Of a DNA stretch of 64,000 nt, positions 1-7,326 are shown piece after piece; positions within the stretch are counted from its first letter, which is position 1; every line of letters begins with the position of its first letter. This DNA is from Rhizobium lentis (GTDB lineage Bacteria; Pseudomonadota; Alphaproteobacteria; Rhizobiales; Rhizobiaceae). The notes under the pieces were generated by a model, which did not search any database, was not told where the DNA came from, and saw only the letters and a list, made by a program, of their open reading frames with translations. The position numbers were made by a program, and so were the translations under genes. The stretch is from NCBI RefSeq assembly GCF_017352135.1, contig NZ_CP071455.1, positions 1-64,000 of the forward strand, given 5' to 3'.

Positions 1-10
1 CTGACCTGAT

Positions 11-340
11 CTATTTATGCTTCAGCAGCCACATCTTTCCGGCCATCGTGATGCCGTGCGGCGAGATGTCTGGGTCGGCGTTGGCATCAAGGGTCTTGAG
101 AAGACCGCTGCTTCTCAATTCGCCTACCGTCGCCGTTGTCGCGAACTTGATTTTGATCGGGCGCTCCTGAAAGCGATCGGCTTTGGCGAAGGTAATCGTC
201 GCATTGAGATGCGTCCACTTCTTGCTCTCCTGTAGGTACAGGTCCCCATCCCTTGCAAGTTTCAGGCCTCTGATCTGGGGAGGCGTCAAAGTGACCATCA
301 AAGCGGCCGTATTGGGACTTGTTTTGGCGGTCGTACTCAT
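11..340 (-). CDS. conserved hypothetical protein, 109 aa
   Basis: I do not recognise this protein. It is soluble, without signal peptide or membrane segment, and begins MSTTAKTSPN. I chose the ATG at 340 because AGGATCC lies about five bases upstream; an earlier ATG at 355 and a TTG overlapping the previous stop are weaker. It follows the fatty acid desaturase gene closely on the same strand, so the two are probably cotranscribed. Base composition resembles the neighbours. No function can be inferred. Confidence 0.55.
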   Translation of the reverse strand: MSTTAKTSPNTAALMVTLTPPQIRGLKLARDGDLYLQESKKWTHLNATITFAKADRFQERPIKIKFATTATVGELRSSGLLKTLDANADPDISPHGITMAGKMWLLKHK

Positions 341-360
341 CTTGGATCCTGACATGCTAA

Positions 361-1425
361 TCAAACGATCCGCATAAAGCGGTCAGATATCGATGGACCA
401 AGGCTCTCGGCCTCTCGGAAGGAGATGAGCCTGCCGCTCTGTTCATCCCACAAAGCAAGCCGGACACATTCGACGCTTTGCCGAACGGTGACGCGGCCGA
501 TAGCCACCAACTCGGGGTAATTGCGCAGGACTTCCGGAAGCCGGTAATACGGAATGCGGCTTGAAAGGTGGTGGATGTGGTGGATACCGATATTCCCGGT
601 CAGCCATCGAAGCACGAGCGGAAGATCATAATGTGACGCGCCGTGAAGAGCGGCCCGCGGAAATTTCCATTCTCCGGTCTTCGACCAGTGCGTTTCCTCG
701 AACTGATGTTGGACATAAAATAGCCAGACGCCGGCTGCCCCTGCCAGCAAAACGATCGGCAGATGCACCAGCAGGAAGGGGATAGGCCCAATCGTCCACA
801 TTAACAGGCCGACTACGATCGCGATCGCTACATTCGTGGCCATCGTGGAAACCCAAGGCAAGGCTCCCGCCTGCATCATCCCGATCGGCAGGCGTTGCTT
901 GACGATAAAGAGCCAGGCGGGTCCAATGCCGAACATGACGATCGGATGCCTGTAGAGTCGGTAGGCGAGTCGCCCGGTTCGAGAACGGGCGCGATATTCC
1001 TCGAGCGTCAAGGTCGTGATGTCCCCGATGCCACGTTTATCAAGATTGCCGGCAGATGCATGATGTTCGGCATGTGTTTGCCGCCAATAATCGTACGGCG
1101 TTAGGGTCAAAACGCCGAGTGCTCGTCCTGTCCACGTATCCAGCTTTCGCCGGGCGAAGAATGAACCGTGCCCGCAATCGTGCTGGATCATGAATAACCG
1201 GAGCAGGAAGGCGGCGGCTGGCAGGATGAGTATGTAGCCGGGCCAAAAGTCTTGCAGTAAAGAGGCATATGCGCCGACCCATAGCAGCGCGAACGGGACA
1301 GCTGTCACAGACAACTCGAACGCGCTGCGCCAAAAGCTCGGTTGCCGGTATTTCGCGAGGATCTTCAGCCACGCACCGGCGGAGTCTTCAAACGGCTCGT
1401 GCAACTGGCCGGCTTGGCTTCTCAT
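361..1425 (-). CDS. fatty acid desaturase, membrane di-iron type, 354 aa
   Basis: This membrane enzyme should introduce a double bond into acyl chains using a di-iron centre and oxygen. The three histidine boxes of the family are visible: HDCGH at about residues 82-86, HAEHH at 118-122 and HHIHH at 282-286. Hydrophobic segments lie before box 1 and between boxes 2 and 3, the usual topology with histidines on the cytoplasmic side. The length is typical of delta-12/omega-6-like bacterial desaturases. The ATG at 1425 follows an AAGGA; an upstream in-frame GTG at 1473 is possible. Near cold-shock and other stress-type genes, a role in membrane fluidity is likely, but substrate and position of the double bond cannot be read from sequence. 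Confidence 0.9.
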   Translation of the reverse strand: MRSQAGQLHEPFEDSAGAWLKILAKYRQPSFWRSAFELSVTAVPFALLWVGAYASLLQDFWPGYILILPAAAFLLRLFMIQHDCGHGSFFARRKLDTWTGRALGVLTLTPYDYWRQTHAEHHASAGNLDKRGIGDITTLTLEEYRARSRTGRLAYRLYRHPIVMFGIGPAWLFIVKQRLPIGMMQAGALPWVSTMATNVAIAIVVGLLMWTIGPIPFLLVHLPIVLLAGAAGVWLFYVQHQFEETHWSKTGEWKFPRAALHGASHYDLPLVLRWLTGNIGIHHIHHLSSRIPYYRLPEVLRNYPELVAIGRVTVRQSVECVRLALWDEQSGRLISFREAESLGPSISDRFMRIV

Positions 1426-1491
1426 AGGTTTTCTGATTCCTTCTGGACGTCGATGCAAATTGGCAGGAGCCACGGTCGGATGTTCAGGCCG

Positions 1492-1863
1492 TCAAGGGCG
1501 ACGAGCCTTACGTGCGGCATAGCGCCGGTCGCGCTCGGCCTTGCGTGCCGCTTCATCGGCGACGACACGTGCGATTCGGTTATTTGCTTCCAATTGGCGA
1601 GCCTCCGCCTCTGCTCTTTGATGAGCCTCGGCAACATCGGCTAATGCGGCAGCTTCCTGAAGGAGCCGGTCATTTTCCGCCGCCTTCATCGCATCGCGCT
1701 CGGCGCGACGCGCGGTCCTGGCCGAAGCAATTGCCGCCAACCGTTCTTGCATTACAGGGTCGGTCGGCTTCGGAGCCGACTCAAATTTTGCAATCAGCTG
1801 ACGTCTGGCGCTTTCGGCGGACTTACGACGTTCTGAAAAGCTGTTGTCGCTTGGGTGTTTCAA
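1492..1863 (-). CDS. DUF6481-like coiled-coil protein, 123 aa
   Basis: This is a small, highly charged, Ala/Glu/Arg-rich protein that is probably one long helix. The N-terminal SFSERRKSAESARRQLIAKF pattern and the repeated AERDA and RAEAEAR blocks resemble the DUF6481 family of rhizobia, which often sits near cold-shock genes as here. The ORF is open to 1908, but the TTG at 1863 has AAGGA seven bases upstream and is the better start. It lies downstream of cspA on the same strand but beyond that gene's terminator, so it is probably transcribed separately. The family has no established function. Confidence 0.65.
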   Translation of the reverse strand: MKHPSDNSFSERRKSAESARRQLIAKFESAPKPTDPVMQERLAAIASARTARRAERDAMKAAENDRLLQEAAALADVAEAHQRAEAEARQLEANNRIARVVADEAARKAERDRRYAARKARRP

Positions 1864-1950
1864 TCGATGTCCTTGCCCAACAGGATAGCGCAGCCCGCTA
1901 CGCTTCAAGTCTCGGTACGAGCGGTCGGGCGCTGTTCGGTCTTCTTGAAT

Positions 1951-1980
1951 GAAAAAGGCCAGACATCTGCCTGGCCTTCA
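1951..1980 (-). terminator. rho-independent terminator of the cold-shock gene
   Basis: On the minus strand an 8-bp stem (AAGGCCAG at 1978-1971 pairing with CTGGCCTT at 1962-1955) is followed directly by a run of T. It is 57 bases or more downstream of the csp stop codon and separates that gene from the DUF6481-like gene. Confidence 0.8.
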
Positions 1981-2036
1981 ACTGCCCTTGCCAGCCACGC
2001 CAGTACATCCGTGGTCGCAGCAGCTATAAGAGCTTC

Positions 2037-2246
2037 TTAGGCCGCTTGGAGCTGGCCCGCAGACATTTTGCCGGACTTACGGTCATGCTCCAATTGAAAG
2101 CCGAGCTTCTGGCCCTCAGCGATTGAACTCATTCCCGCGCGTTCAACGGCAGAGATGTGAACGAAGACGTCGGCGCTGCCGTCGTCGGGCTGGATGAAGC
2201 CAAAGCCTTTGGTGGCGTTGAACCATTTTACTGTGCCAGTGGTCAT
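2037..2246 (-). CDS. cspA: cold-shock protein, CspA family, 69 aa
   Basis: This is a single cold-shock domain that binds single-stranded RNA/DNA and acts as an RNA chaperone. The RNP1 motif KGFGFI (about residues 12-17) and RNP2 motif VFVHIS (about 26-31) are intact, and the length is standard. The ORF is open 21 bases further upstream, but [10 protein letters not shown] is the family start and has AAAGGG in front of it. An A/T-interrupted leader of over 100 bases lies upstream, as is common for csp genes. A decayed second copy lies at about 11.3-11.5 kb. The symbol is generic, since rhizobia carry several csp paralogues. Confidence 0.95.
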   Translation of the reverse strand: MTTGTVKWFNATKGFGFIQPDDGSADVFVHISAVERAGMSSIAEGQKLGFQLEHDRKSGKMSAGQLQAA

Positions 2247-2424
2247 GACAAACCCTTTCATTGGCATACATTTAACGGCCCGCCGAGCGGCGCGCGGCGG
2301 TGTTTCGACTTTTGAAGGGAGAGTTGATCAAGAGGCGCAGAGCGCAGCCAAACAAATATCGGCAAACAAAGTATCGATGTTTGCAGCAATAGACTGGAGA
2401 TCCTTCCCCGTCAACCTTTTGTTT

Positions 2425-2712
2425 TCAGCTTCTCGCAATTTCCACTTTTGCGGGCAACCCCGTAATGCCTTCCAGGCGGCGCGTCAGCGGATAAGCGTCG
2501 TCTTCATAGAGTTTGCGCATCTGCAAACCATCGAAGCGCGCCTCCTCGACTTCGAGCACGGATCCACGAAGGAGAGAAGCCGGCATGTCCTCGATCGCAA
2601 AGCGAAGAGCTTCGGCGACGGAATCGAACCTCTTGTAGACGAGGCTGCCTCTTCTGTTGATTGTCTTGCACGGGTAAAGCCCCGCCCCAGCATTATAATC
2701 GAAAACGGTCAT
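2425..2712 (-). CDS. conserved hypothetical protein, 95 aa
   Basis: This is a small soluble protein starting MTVFDYNAGAGLYPCK, with an ATG preceded by AGGAT at good spacing. It has a mixed alpha/beta look, with no signal peptide, membrane segment or recognised motif. It precedes the csp gene on the same strand, with about 180 bases between them. It is probably a real rhizobial small protein, judged by start context and amino acid composition. I cannot assign a function. Confidence 0.55.
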   Translation of the reverse strand: MTVFDYNAGAGLYPCKTINRRGSLVYKRFDSVAEALRFAIEDMPASLLRGSVLEVEEARFDGLQMRKLYEDDAYPLTRRLEGITGLPAKVEIARS

Positions 2713-2778
2713 AACCTAATCCTTGCGGCGTGAGCGATCGTCGAGGACAGTCGATCTTTGCCGTTCCATCTTGCGGTA

Positions 2779-2976
2779 TCAACGGAAAAAAGAAGCCAGT
2801 CCAACCGTTCCAGCAGTCCGTTTTTCGAGACGCTGCTGCATCTCGGCAAGCTTCGTCGCGCGCCTCCGGAGAGCTTGCCTGCTGAGGAAATCCTGCAGCT
2901 TTGCTGCATCCGATCCTTGTTCTGGCTTGGAGCGCTTGAACATGCTTTCGGCGGCATGGCGGGTGGTGTTGGTCAT
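2779..2976 (-). CDS. small basic hypothetical protein, 65 aa
   Basis: This is a lysine/arginine-rich helical protein beginning MTNTTRHAAESMFKR, with a RRRATKLAEMQQRLEKR stretch near the C terminus. The ATG at 2976 has GAGGA about eight bases upstream. The frame stays open to 3021, but that extension lacks a ribosome site. There is no signal peptide and no known domain. It lies upstream of the 2425-2712 gene on the same strand. Confidence 0.5.
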   Translation of the reverse strand: MTNTTRHAAESMFKRSKPEQGSDAAKLQDFLSRQALRRRATKLAEMQQRLEKRTAGTVGLASFFR

Positions 2977-3236
2977 TATGGCATCCTCAGTGTGGCTGCT
3001 GGACGAATACATCCGGAACAAACCGCTCCAGCCAGTATGGCGGAGTTCGCAACGTTCGCAAAATCAGGGTTTGCCAAGCAACCGGCGCAGCCGGGAGGAT
3101 TAGGTAGCCGAAAGGCTGAAAACGTGTCCCGCATATAAGGTTTTAATCAGCCTCATTCAAGGCACCACATGAATAGCAAAAGCTTGCTTGCCAAAGGCGG
3201 AAATGAAGTCCAGGGTGCGATGTCGGCTGCAACTGG

Positions 3237-3401
3237 TCAGGGCGCTGCCGCCTGAGGGACAAGAGCGCGCCCTAGCCCCGACAAGAGGAGGACGCGATGA
3301 CGTCCCGATCCTCGCATGCCTGCTTCCTGCTCTACTTCCAGAAAATGCTCCTGAACGCCAACGGCGAAAGCAAGCACAAACCATGCAATCAGAAAGTCCA
3401 T
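3237..3401 (-). CDS. possible small membrane protein, 54 aa
   Basis: The N terminus MDFLIAWFVLAFAVGV is a single hydrophobic segment, followed by an acidic stretch and a basic tail. GGAAAGG stands six bases before the ATG, which is the main reason for listing it. It belongs to no family I recognise. The frame is open a further 39 bases upstream. The tail has no clear constraint, so only the first part may be meaningful. Confidence 0.35.
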   Translation of the reverse strand: MDFLIAWFVLAFAVGVQEHFLEVEQEAGMRGSGRHRVLLLSGLGRALVPQAAAP

Positions 3402-3617
3402 AGGACCTTTCCCATGGTTCGCATCAAAGACCAGCTTCATGGCTCGTCACTTGTCGGTCGCGGGATGTGGGCCGGCGCGCCCATTTTTCCTGAGAAAGCT
3501 CCCGAGAAAAAGCCAAGGCTCTGGTAGCGTCGCACGTATCTGTCCTTCCCTCTTTACCGCCCATCCGCGTTATATCTTTACCAGGAGATCGCGGATGCGG
3601 GCCTTTGGAGACAACTT

Positions 3618-4391
3618 ATGCGCCAATCATATTACAGCGCGCTGGCCCTGATGATGACCATCCCCCTGCATTCTGCATCGGGACTCAGCTCCTCGGCGTT
3701 CGGCCAGACCTCAAGGCCGGTGCCTGAAAATGCCCAGGCAAACCGCTTTGGCCTAGGCTGGGAATGCAATCGTGGTTTTCGAAGGCAGGATGACGCCTGC
3801 TTTAAGGTGAAGCTTCCCGACAACGCGTTTCTGACGAACTCCTCCTTTGGCAAGGGCTGGGATTGCCATTACGGCTTTGTGGAGAAGGGGAACCAGTGCC
3901 TCACCGTCCAAATTCCGACCAATGCATATCTTGACCCAAATTTCGGCGATCGCTGGAGATGCCTGCGTGGATACCGTCAAACCAATGTGGGTTGCGACCT
4001 CATTAAAGTCCCGGAGAAAGCATTCCTGTCCGATAATACCACGGGATCCGGCTGGGAATGCGAAAGAGGTTATCGCGCGCTACAACAAGCATGCCTCAAG
4101 CTCGAACTCCCCGCCCACTCCTACCTGACAACCGGCGGAAATGACTGGAGGTGTGATAGAGGCTTTGAAAACAAGGATCAGAAGTGTGTCGCTGTCGAGG
4201 TTCCGGAAAATGCCATCTTCGTCGACGCGGCCCACGGACAGAAATGGAAGTGCGACCGAGGCTTCGGGCTACGGGGCAATCAATGCCTGCAGCTCAAGCT
4301 CCCCCAAAACGCACACATTAACTCGACGGGCAACGGCTGGGACTGTAATCGTCCGTACCAGCTTCGCGGTGGTGCCTGCATGATCGAATGA
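3618..4391 (+). CDS. secreted Cys-rich tandem-repeat protein, 257 aa
   Basis: The protein has an N-terminal signal peptide (about residues 1-29, ending near AFGQ) and then seven tandem units of about 32 residues. Each unit reads roughly G-x-x-W-x-C-x-R-G-[FY], then C, then a [LIV]-P-x-[NH]-[AS] turn. There are two cysteines per unit, so one disulfide per repeat in the periplasm or outside is likely. The last unit is cut short and ends CMIE. GGAGACAACTT precedes the ATG. The repeats differ at many positions, so they are old and not a recent DNA expansion. I know no assigned function; binding to a wall, polysaccharide or surface ligand is only a guess. It stands alone, with opposite-strand or unrelated neighbours. 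Confidence 0.85.
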   Translation: MRQSYYSALALMMTIPLHSASGLSSSAFGQTSRPVPENAQANRFGLGWECNRGFRRQDDACFKVKLPDNAFLTNSSFGKGWDCHYGFVEKGNQCLTVQIPTNAYLDPNFGDRWRCLRGYRQTNVGCDLIKVPEKAFLSDNTTGSGWECERGYRALQQACLKLELPAHSYLTTGGNDWRCDRGFENKDQKCVAVEVPENAIFVDAAHGQKWKCDRGFGLRGNQCLQLKLPQNAHINSTGNGWDCNRPYQLRGGACMIE

Positions 4392-5004
4392 CAATCAGCT
4401 GAGGTCCACTATCCGGCGCCCCCCTCGCCGTCTAAATGGCTGATGATTTTTCACTCTGCACGTTTTTTCTATCGGAAAGCAAACGGCTCGACGTCGAAGA
4501 CGGAAACTCGAGAAGAGCGACGAGATTACTCAGCGCGTAAATGAAAACTTCCAATTCCGACACGATATCGTCATCATAGCAGCGGGTATCACATGAACCG
4601 CCCACAGGAGTTTTCGATAGTCCCAATGGGGATCGATGGTTGCGAAACGCGGACGACCGTAGAAGAGTTTCACAACCTGCCCCCGTTCGGTCGCGAACGC
4701 GATGCTCTCGTCGCAGCCCTCCTCAAGCGCAGACGACAAATTCCAGCCAGCGACGGACACTCCTTCTGGCCTTACATTGCAATTCGAATGCCGCGCCCCA
4801 TATTTCTTTAGGGCCGGAGCTGCGAAGGAGCAGCCGTCGTTCCGGGATTCCGGCACGCCGACAGGAGGAGAAGGTTTCCCTGCATCTGTAAGCGGCAACC
4901 TGACCAGCCCTGCCGGGCCTCAGTGAGCCCGGCGGAAGTTCAATGACATGATCTGCTACAGTCCAGTTTGACTTGGCATGACCAATCCCTCCGGGAGAGA
5001 ATGC
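4392..5004. other. 613-bp stretch without a confident gene
   Basis: Open frames exist on both strands, for example minus 4432-4626 and 4530-4898, but none has a good ribosome site or a recognisable domain. The minus frames join badly, as if a gene had decayed. I see no terminator, repeat or RNA gene here. Confidence 0.4.
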
Positions 5005-5271
5005 GTGACACTGACCTTTCCTAATAGAAGCCGCAGTTTCGACGAGAGCCGGGATGCCGTTCGCTTCTCCGGATATGACGGCATGTTCGAGGTGCGGTTT
5101 TTGATTGAAGCCAATGCATTGCGGACCGCAAGCCAGGCCGCCCGCTCCGAAGACGAGTGCTTGAGAGCCTTTGATATGGCGCGCGATGCCATTTTGGATG
5201 CGGCCACGCATGCCTACGGCAACGGCGGCAAGGACCGACATACCCTGACGGCGCGGGATATCCGCCGATAG
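5005..5271 (+). CDS. DUF1488 family protein, 88 aa
   Basis: The start TLTFPNRSRSFDESRDAVRF and the following GYDGMFEVRFLIEA pattern are those of DUF1488, a small soluble proteobacterial family of unknown function. I chose the GTG at 5005 because GGGAGAGA lies just upstream and family members begin with this TLTFPN motif. An ATG at 4978 without a ribosome site would add nine residues. The C-terminal part, rich in Asp and Arg, is helical. The BON protein gene follows on the same strand 38 bases later, so the two are probably cotranscribed. Confidence 0.8.
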   Translation: MTLTFPNRSRSFDESRDAVRFSGYDGMFEVRFLIEANALRTASQAARSEDECLRAFDMARDAILDAATHAYGNGGKDRHTLTARDIRR

Positions 5272-5309
5272 GCTATTACACCCGAAAGGGCCGCGCAGGA
5301 GGCGAAACG

Positions 5310-5576
5310 ATGTCAGTCGACAGAAAACATCTCGGCGTCGCGAGCCGCGTAGCAACCCGGCATCCCGACCAGGACGATCTTGAATCGGCGGTCTACAGCG
5401 CGCTTGCCGATTTCGGCGATCTCGACCCCAGCTATATCTTCGTCACCGCACGCGGCAGCGATATCACGCTGGCCGGGTGGGTGCATGTGCAAGCGGAGGT
5501 GTTGTTGGCGGAGGAGATTACGCTGAGAACGAAGGGTGTGCACAAGGTTCATAATGAGCTGTCGCCGGATTTGTGA
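5310..5576 (+). CDS. BON-domain protein, 88 aa
   Basis: Residues of about 20-86 form one BON domain: DLESAVYSALADFG, then ITLAGWVHVQAE and a closing VHNELSP. BON domains bind phospholipid or other hydrophobic surfaces and occur in OsmY-like stress proteins. No signal peptide is seen, so unlike OsmY this copy is probably cytoplasmic or membrane-associated from inside. GGAGGCGAAACG precedes the ATG. It follows DUF1488 closely, consistent with a small stress operon. Confidence 0.85.
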   Translation: MSVDRKHLGVASRVATRHPDQDDLESAVYSALADFGDLDPSYIFVTARGSDITLAGWVHVQAEVLLAEEITLRTKGVHKVHNELSPDL

Positions 5577-5794
5577 GGCGAACCCATGGCAAGCCCGGCA
5601 CGCTGCCGGGTTTCCGTTAACCGCAGATGGATCTCCCGATCACAGAGGCGGTTGGCGGACGAGGTCCTGCATGGCGGCGACGCTCAAAGCCTCCATGCGT
5701 TCCCGTAAGGCTCTCTCATCGACATTCTTGCCGGCCGAGCGTAAATCTGCCAGGATCTTGGCAATCACGCCCTCATCGTCAGCGCCTATCCAAG

Positions 5795-5930
5795 CGCCCG
5801 AACGGCAATCCTCCCCCAAGGAATCGATCGCCGACGCGGTCGCCGCACACAGACATCGCCGAGCGCCTGGGGAAGCTCGCGCAGTTGACGAAGTCCGTGA
5901 AGCACAGAAGCCTATCTGCATACTTGGTCG
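5795..5930 (+). pseudogene. decayed paralogue of the gene at 8486
   Basis: The DNA here aligns with 8555-8690 over about 130 bases, including the GATCGCC...GCGGTCGCCGCAC block and the GAAGCTCGCGCAGTTGA block. The encoded pieces (RPNGNP; SIADAVAAH; EARAVDEVREAQKP) match the intact protein's RPDGNP, LIAHAVAAR and EARAVEKRREATKP. They lie in two different frames, so at least one frameshift has occurred, and no start or ribosome site survives. The surrounding 5577-6353 stretch has no other supported gene. Confidence 0.7.
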
Positions 5931-6300
5931 TCAGAATGAAGGGGCTCCCCTAGTCACGCTGGGCCTTCGGCAAAGATCCCCATCGGTTGATGAGCGACGG
6001 GGTGTGATTCGAATTGACTCGCTTTTGTCTTGCTTATGTGAGCAAGTGCCTATGCCCGGTCGTAGTTCTGTTCCTGGGATCGACTTCTGAGCTTTTTGGA
6101 GTCCGCTTCCTACCCCTTGGCGGGCTCCTTCTGTGTGGTGCTAATACAGCCAATTCGATCTTTTTGATTCAAGACTGCTCATTCCTTGCCTTCCGGCTAA
6201 TGAACGAGCTGCGAATTGCGTCTACAAAAGCGTGGTGCTGAGGACTTTGCCGCGGCGAACGCGATACCGCAGGAATTACAGTTGGCTGCTTCGAAAAGTG

Positions 6301-6329
6301 GGCTCGCTTTCAGTTTCTCAAAGCGAGCC
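6301..6329 (-). terminator. hairpin downstream of the 54-aa gene
   Basis: There is a perfect 10-bp stem, GGCTCGCTTT at 6301-6310 against AAAGCGAGCC at 6320-6329, with a 9-base loop. On the minus strand it is followed by CACTTTTC, a weak T-run. It lies 25 bases after the stop of the small gene at 6354. Confidence 0.6.
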
Positions 6330-6353
6330 TTCCGAGTTGCTACTATCGGACGT

Positions 6354-6518
6354 CTATTTGCGTCCACCGCTAGGACGGGATTTGCCACCGGTTCCGCCTG
6401 CGGTCTTGGCGTCGGGAGCCTGCCCGAAGTTTGTTCCCCCCAAGTGGCCGCCACCGCTCGTGTTCGCGACTTGGCGTTCGGTTCTGCGCCGGATCTCAGC
6501 CGCATTGGTTTTGCTCAT
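6354..6518 (-). CDS. small basic Gly-rich protein, 54 aa
   Basis: The translation starts MSKTNAAEIRRRTERQ and ends in a glycine/serine/lysine-rich tail (KTAGGTGGKSRPSGGRK). It is strongly basic, without a membrane segment, and probably disordered in its C-terminal half. AAAGGGA stands nine bases before the ATG and a hairpin terminator follows the stop, so this is a complete small transcription unit although shorter than most gene callers accept. A nucleic-acid-binding role would fit the charge but is a guess. Confidence 0.65.
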   Translation of the reverse strand: MSKTNAAEIRRRTERQVANTSGGGHLGGTNFGQAPDAKTAGGTGGKSRPSGGRK

Positions 6519-6980
6519 TTTTCAATTCCCTTTTGTCGCGTGAGTGATCGCTGCCGGACCGCGCCCGGAAGACCGAAGTTCGATTTTGAGAGGAAAGGTC
6601 TGCTTGACGCCGATTGACACGAAACAAAACTCGACTGGCAAACTCGATGTGGCAACCTGAGCCGCCATTGTGTTTAAACGAGGTTCTGGGACAGCGAGCC
6701 GGCCAACAAAAAAGGCCGAGGCGATACCGCACCGACCTTCCACATCGCTACTCATACCAATGCCATTATCCGTGGTCAAAAGCAGAAAGCAATTGCGGCA
6801 ATTGCGAGCGACAGATGCCTTCCAGCGCTCATCAGCAATGCCGATGAGAGCCATATAGGCACTCGCTGCATGAAACGCAACCGCAATTTTCGGTTTTGTT
6901 AAAGATATCTTATAAAAATTCAAATTGCGTGATTCACATTGCATGCGGAGGTGCGCTCAGGCATGGTCACCTTGTCAGCA
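6519..6980. other. intergenic stretch, no confident gene
   Basis: A minus frame spans 6522-6944 but overlaps the ribosome site of the 54-aa gene and encodes nothing recognisable. The part at 6890-6945 is A/T-rich (for example TTAAAGATATCTTATAAAA) and is a plausible promoter region for the leader and gene that follow at 6981. Confidence 0.4.
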
Positions 6981-7047
6981 GCCAATGTTACGGGCGCTGC
7001 TGCATCAGGGCTTTCAGCCCTCGCCCCAAATGGAAGGAGGACCAGAA
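6981..7047 (+). promoter_or_regulatory. structured 5' leader, copy 1
   Basis: An outer stem GGGCG (6992-6996)/CGCCC (7022-7026) and an inner stem AGGGCT (7007-7012)/AGCCCT (7016-7021) stack with no bases between them on the 3' side and a 10-base bulge on the 5' side. The structure is followed by A-rich bases and AAGGAGG (7034-7040). The same arrangement occurs before the genes at 9397 and 10280 with different inner-stem bases. Confidence 0.7.
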
Positions 7048-7326
7048 ATGTCTTCCGAACACGTCTATATTTTAAATTCCAGAGACCTCACAATGCTGCA
7101 AGGCGTCTTGGATGCGGCTGGATACAATTCAGCCAGAAGCGTCGCCCATCCTGAGCGATACAGCGCGGCAGCGAAGTTGCTTATCCAACGTTTCCAATAT
7201 GGGATGACCTCTGCCAACGACCTTTCCAGGGAGCTGGAAAGGTGTTTTGGCGAGCCAATATCGTCTAAGTCTCCGCCAAGCTTTGAGCGGACACGCGCCT
7301 CCATTCAGGGACGGCCTGTTCGATAA
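7048..7326 (+). CDS. small conserved protein with a paralogue at 10280, 92 aa
   Basis: The core RDLTMLQGVLDAAGYNSARS, followed by YSAAAKLLIQRFQYGMTS and LSRELERCFG, aligns along its length with the product at 10280 (SDLAVLQGVLDDAGYD; YSVAVRLLFKLYHDGMTS; LSIELSRHFG). It is soluble and helical with no known domain. The ATG at 7048 follows a strong AAGGAGG, and upstream lies the shared structured leader. The frame is open upstream to 6925, but that part is leader RNA. The two paralogues under similar leaders suggest coordinated post-transcriptional control; function is unknown. Confidence 0.75.
   Translation: MSSEHVYILNSRDLTMLQGVLDAAGYNSARSVAHPERYSAAAKLLIQRFQYGMTSANDLSRELERCFGEPISSKSPPSFERTRASIQGRPVR

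Noticed and set aside
4432..4898. Overlapping minus-strand frames of 64 and 122 codons
   Set aside because: They lack ribosome sites and recognisable domains and cannot be joined into one protein with confidence.
5640..5921. Minus-strand frame of 93 codons with a plausible helical C terminus
   Set aside because: It lies opposite the decayed paralogue of the 8486 gene, which explains the sequence better; no ribosome site.
6522..6944. Minus-strand frame of 140 codons
   Set aside because: It overlaps the ribosome site of the 54-aa gene, contains no known domain and has an unconvincing composition.
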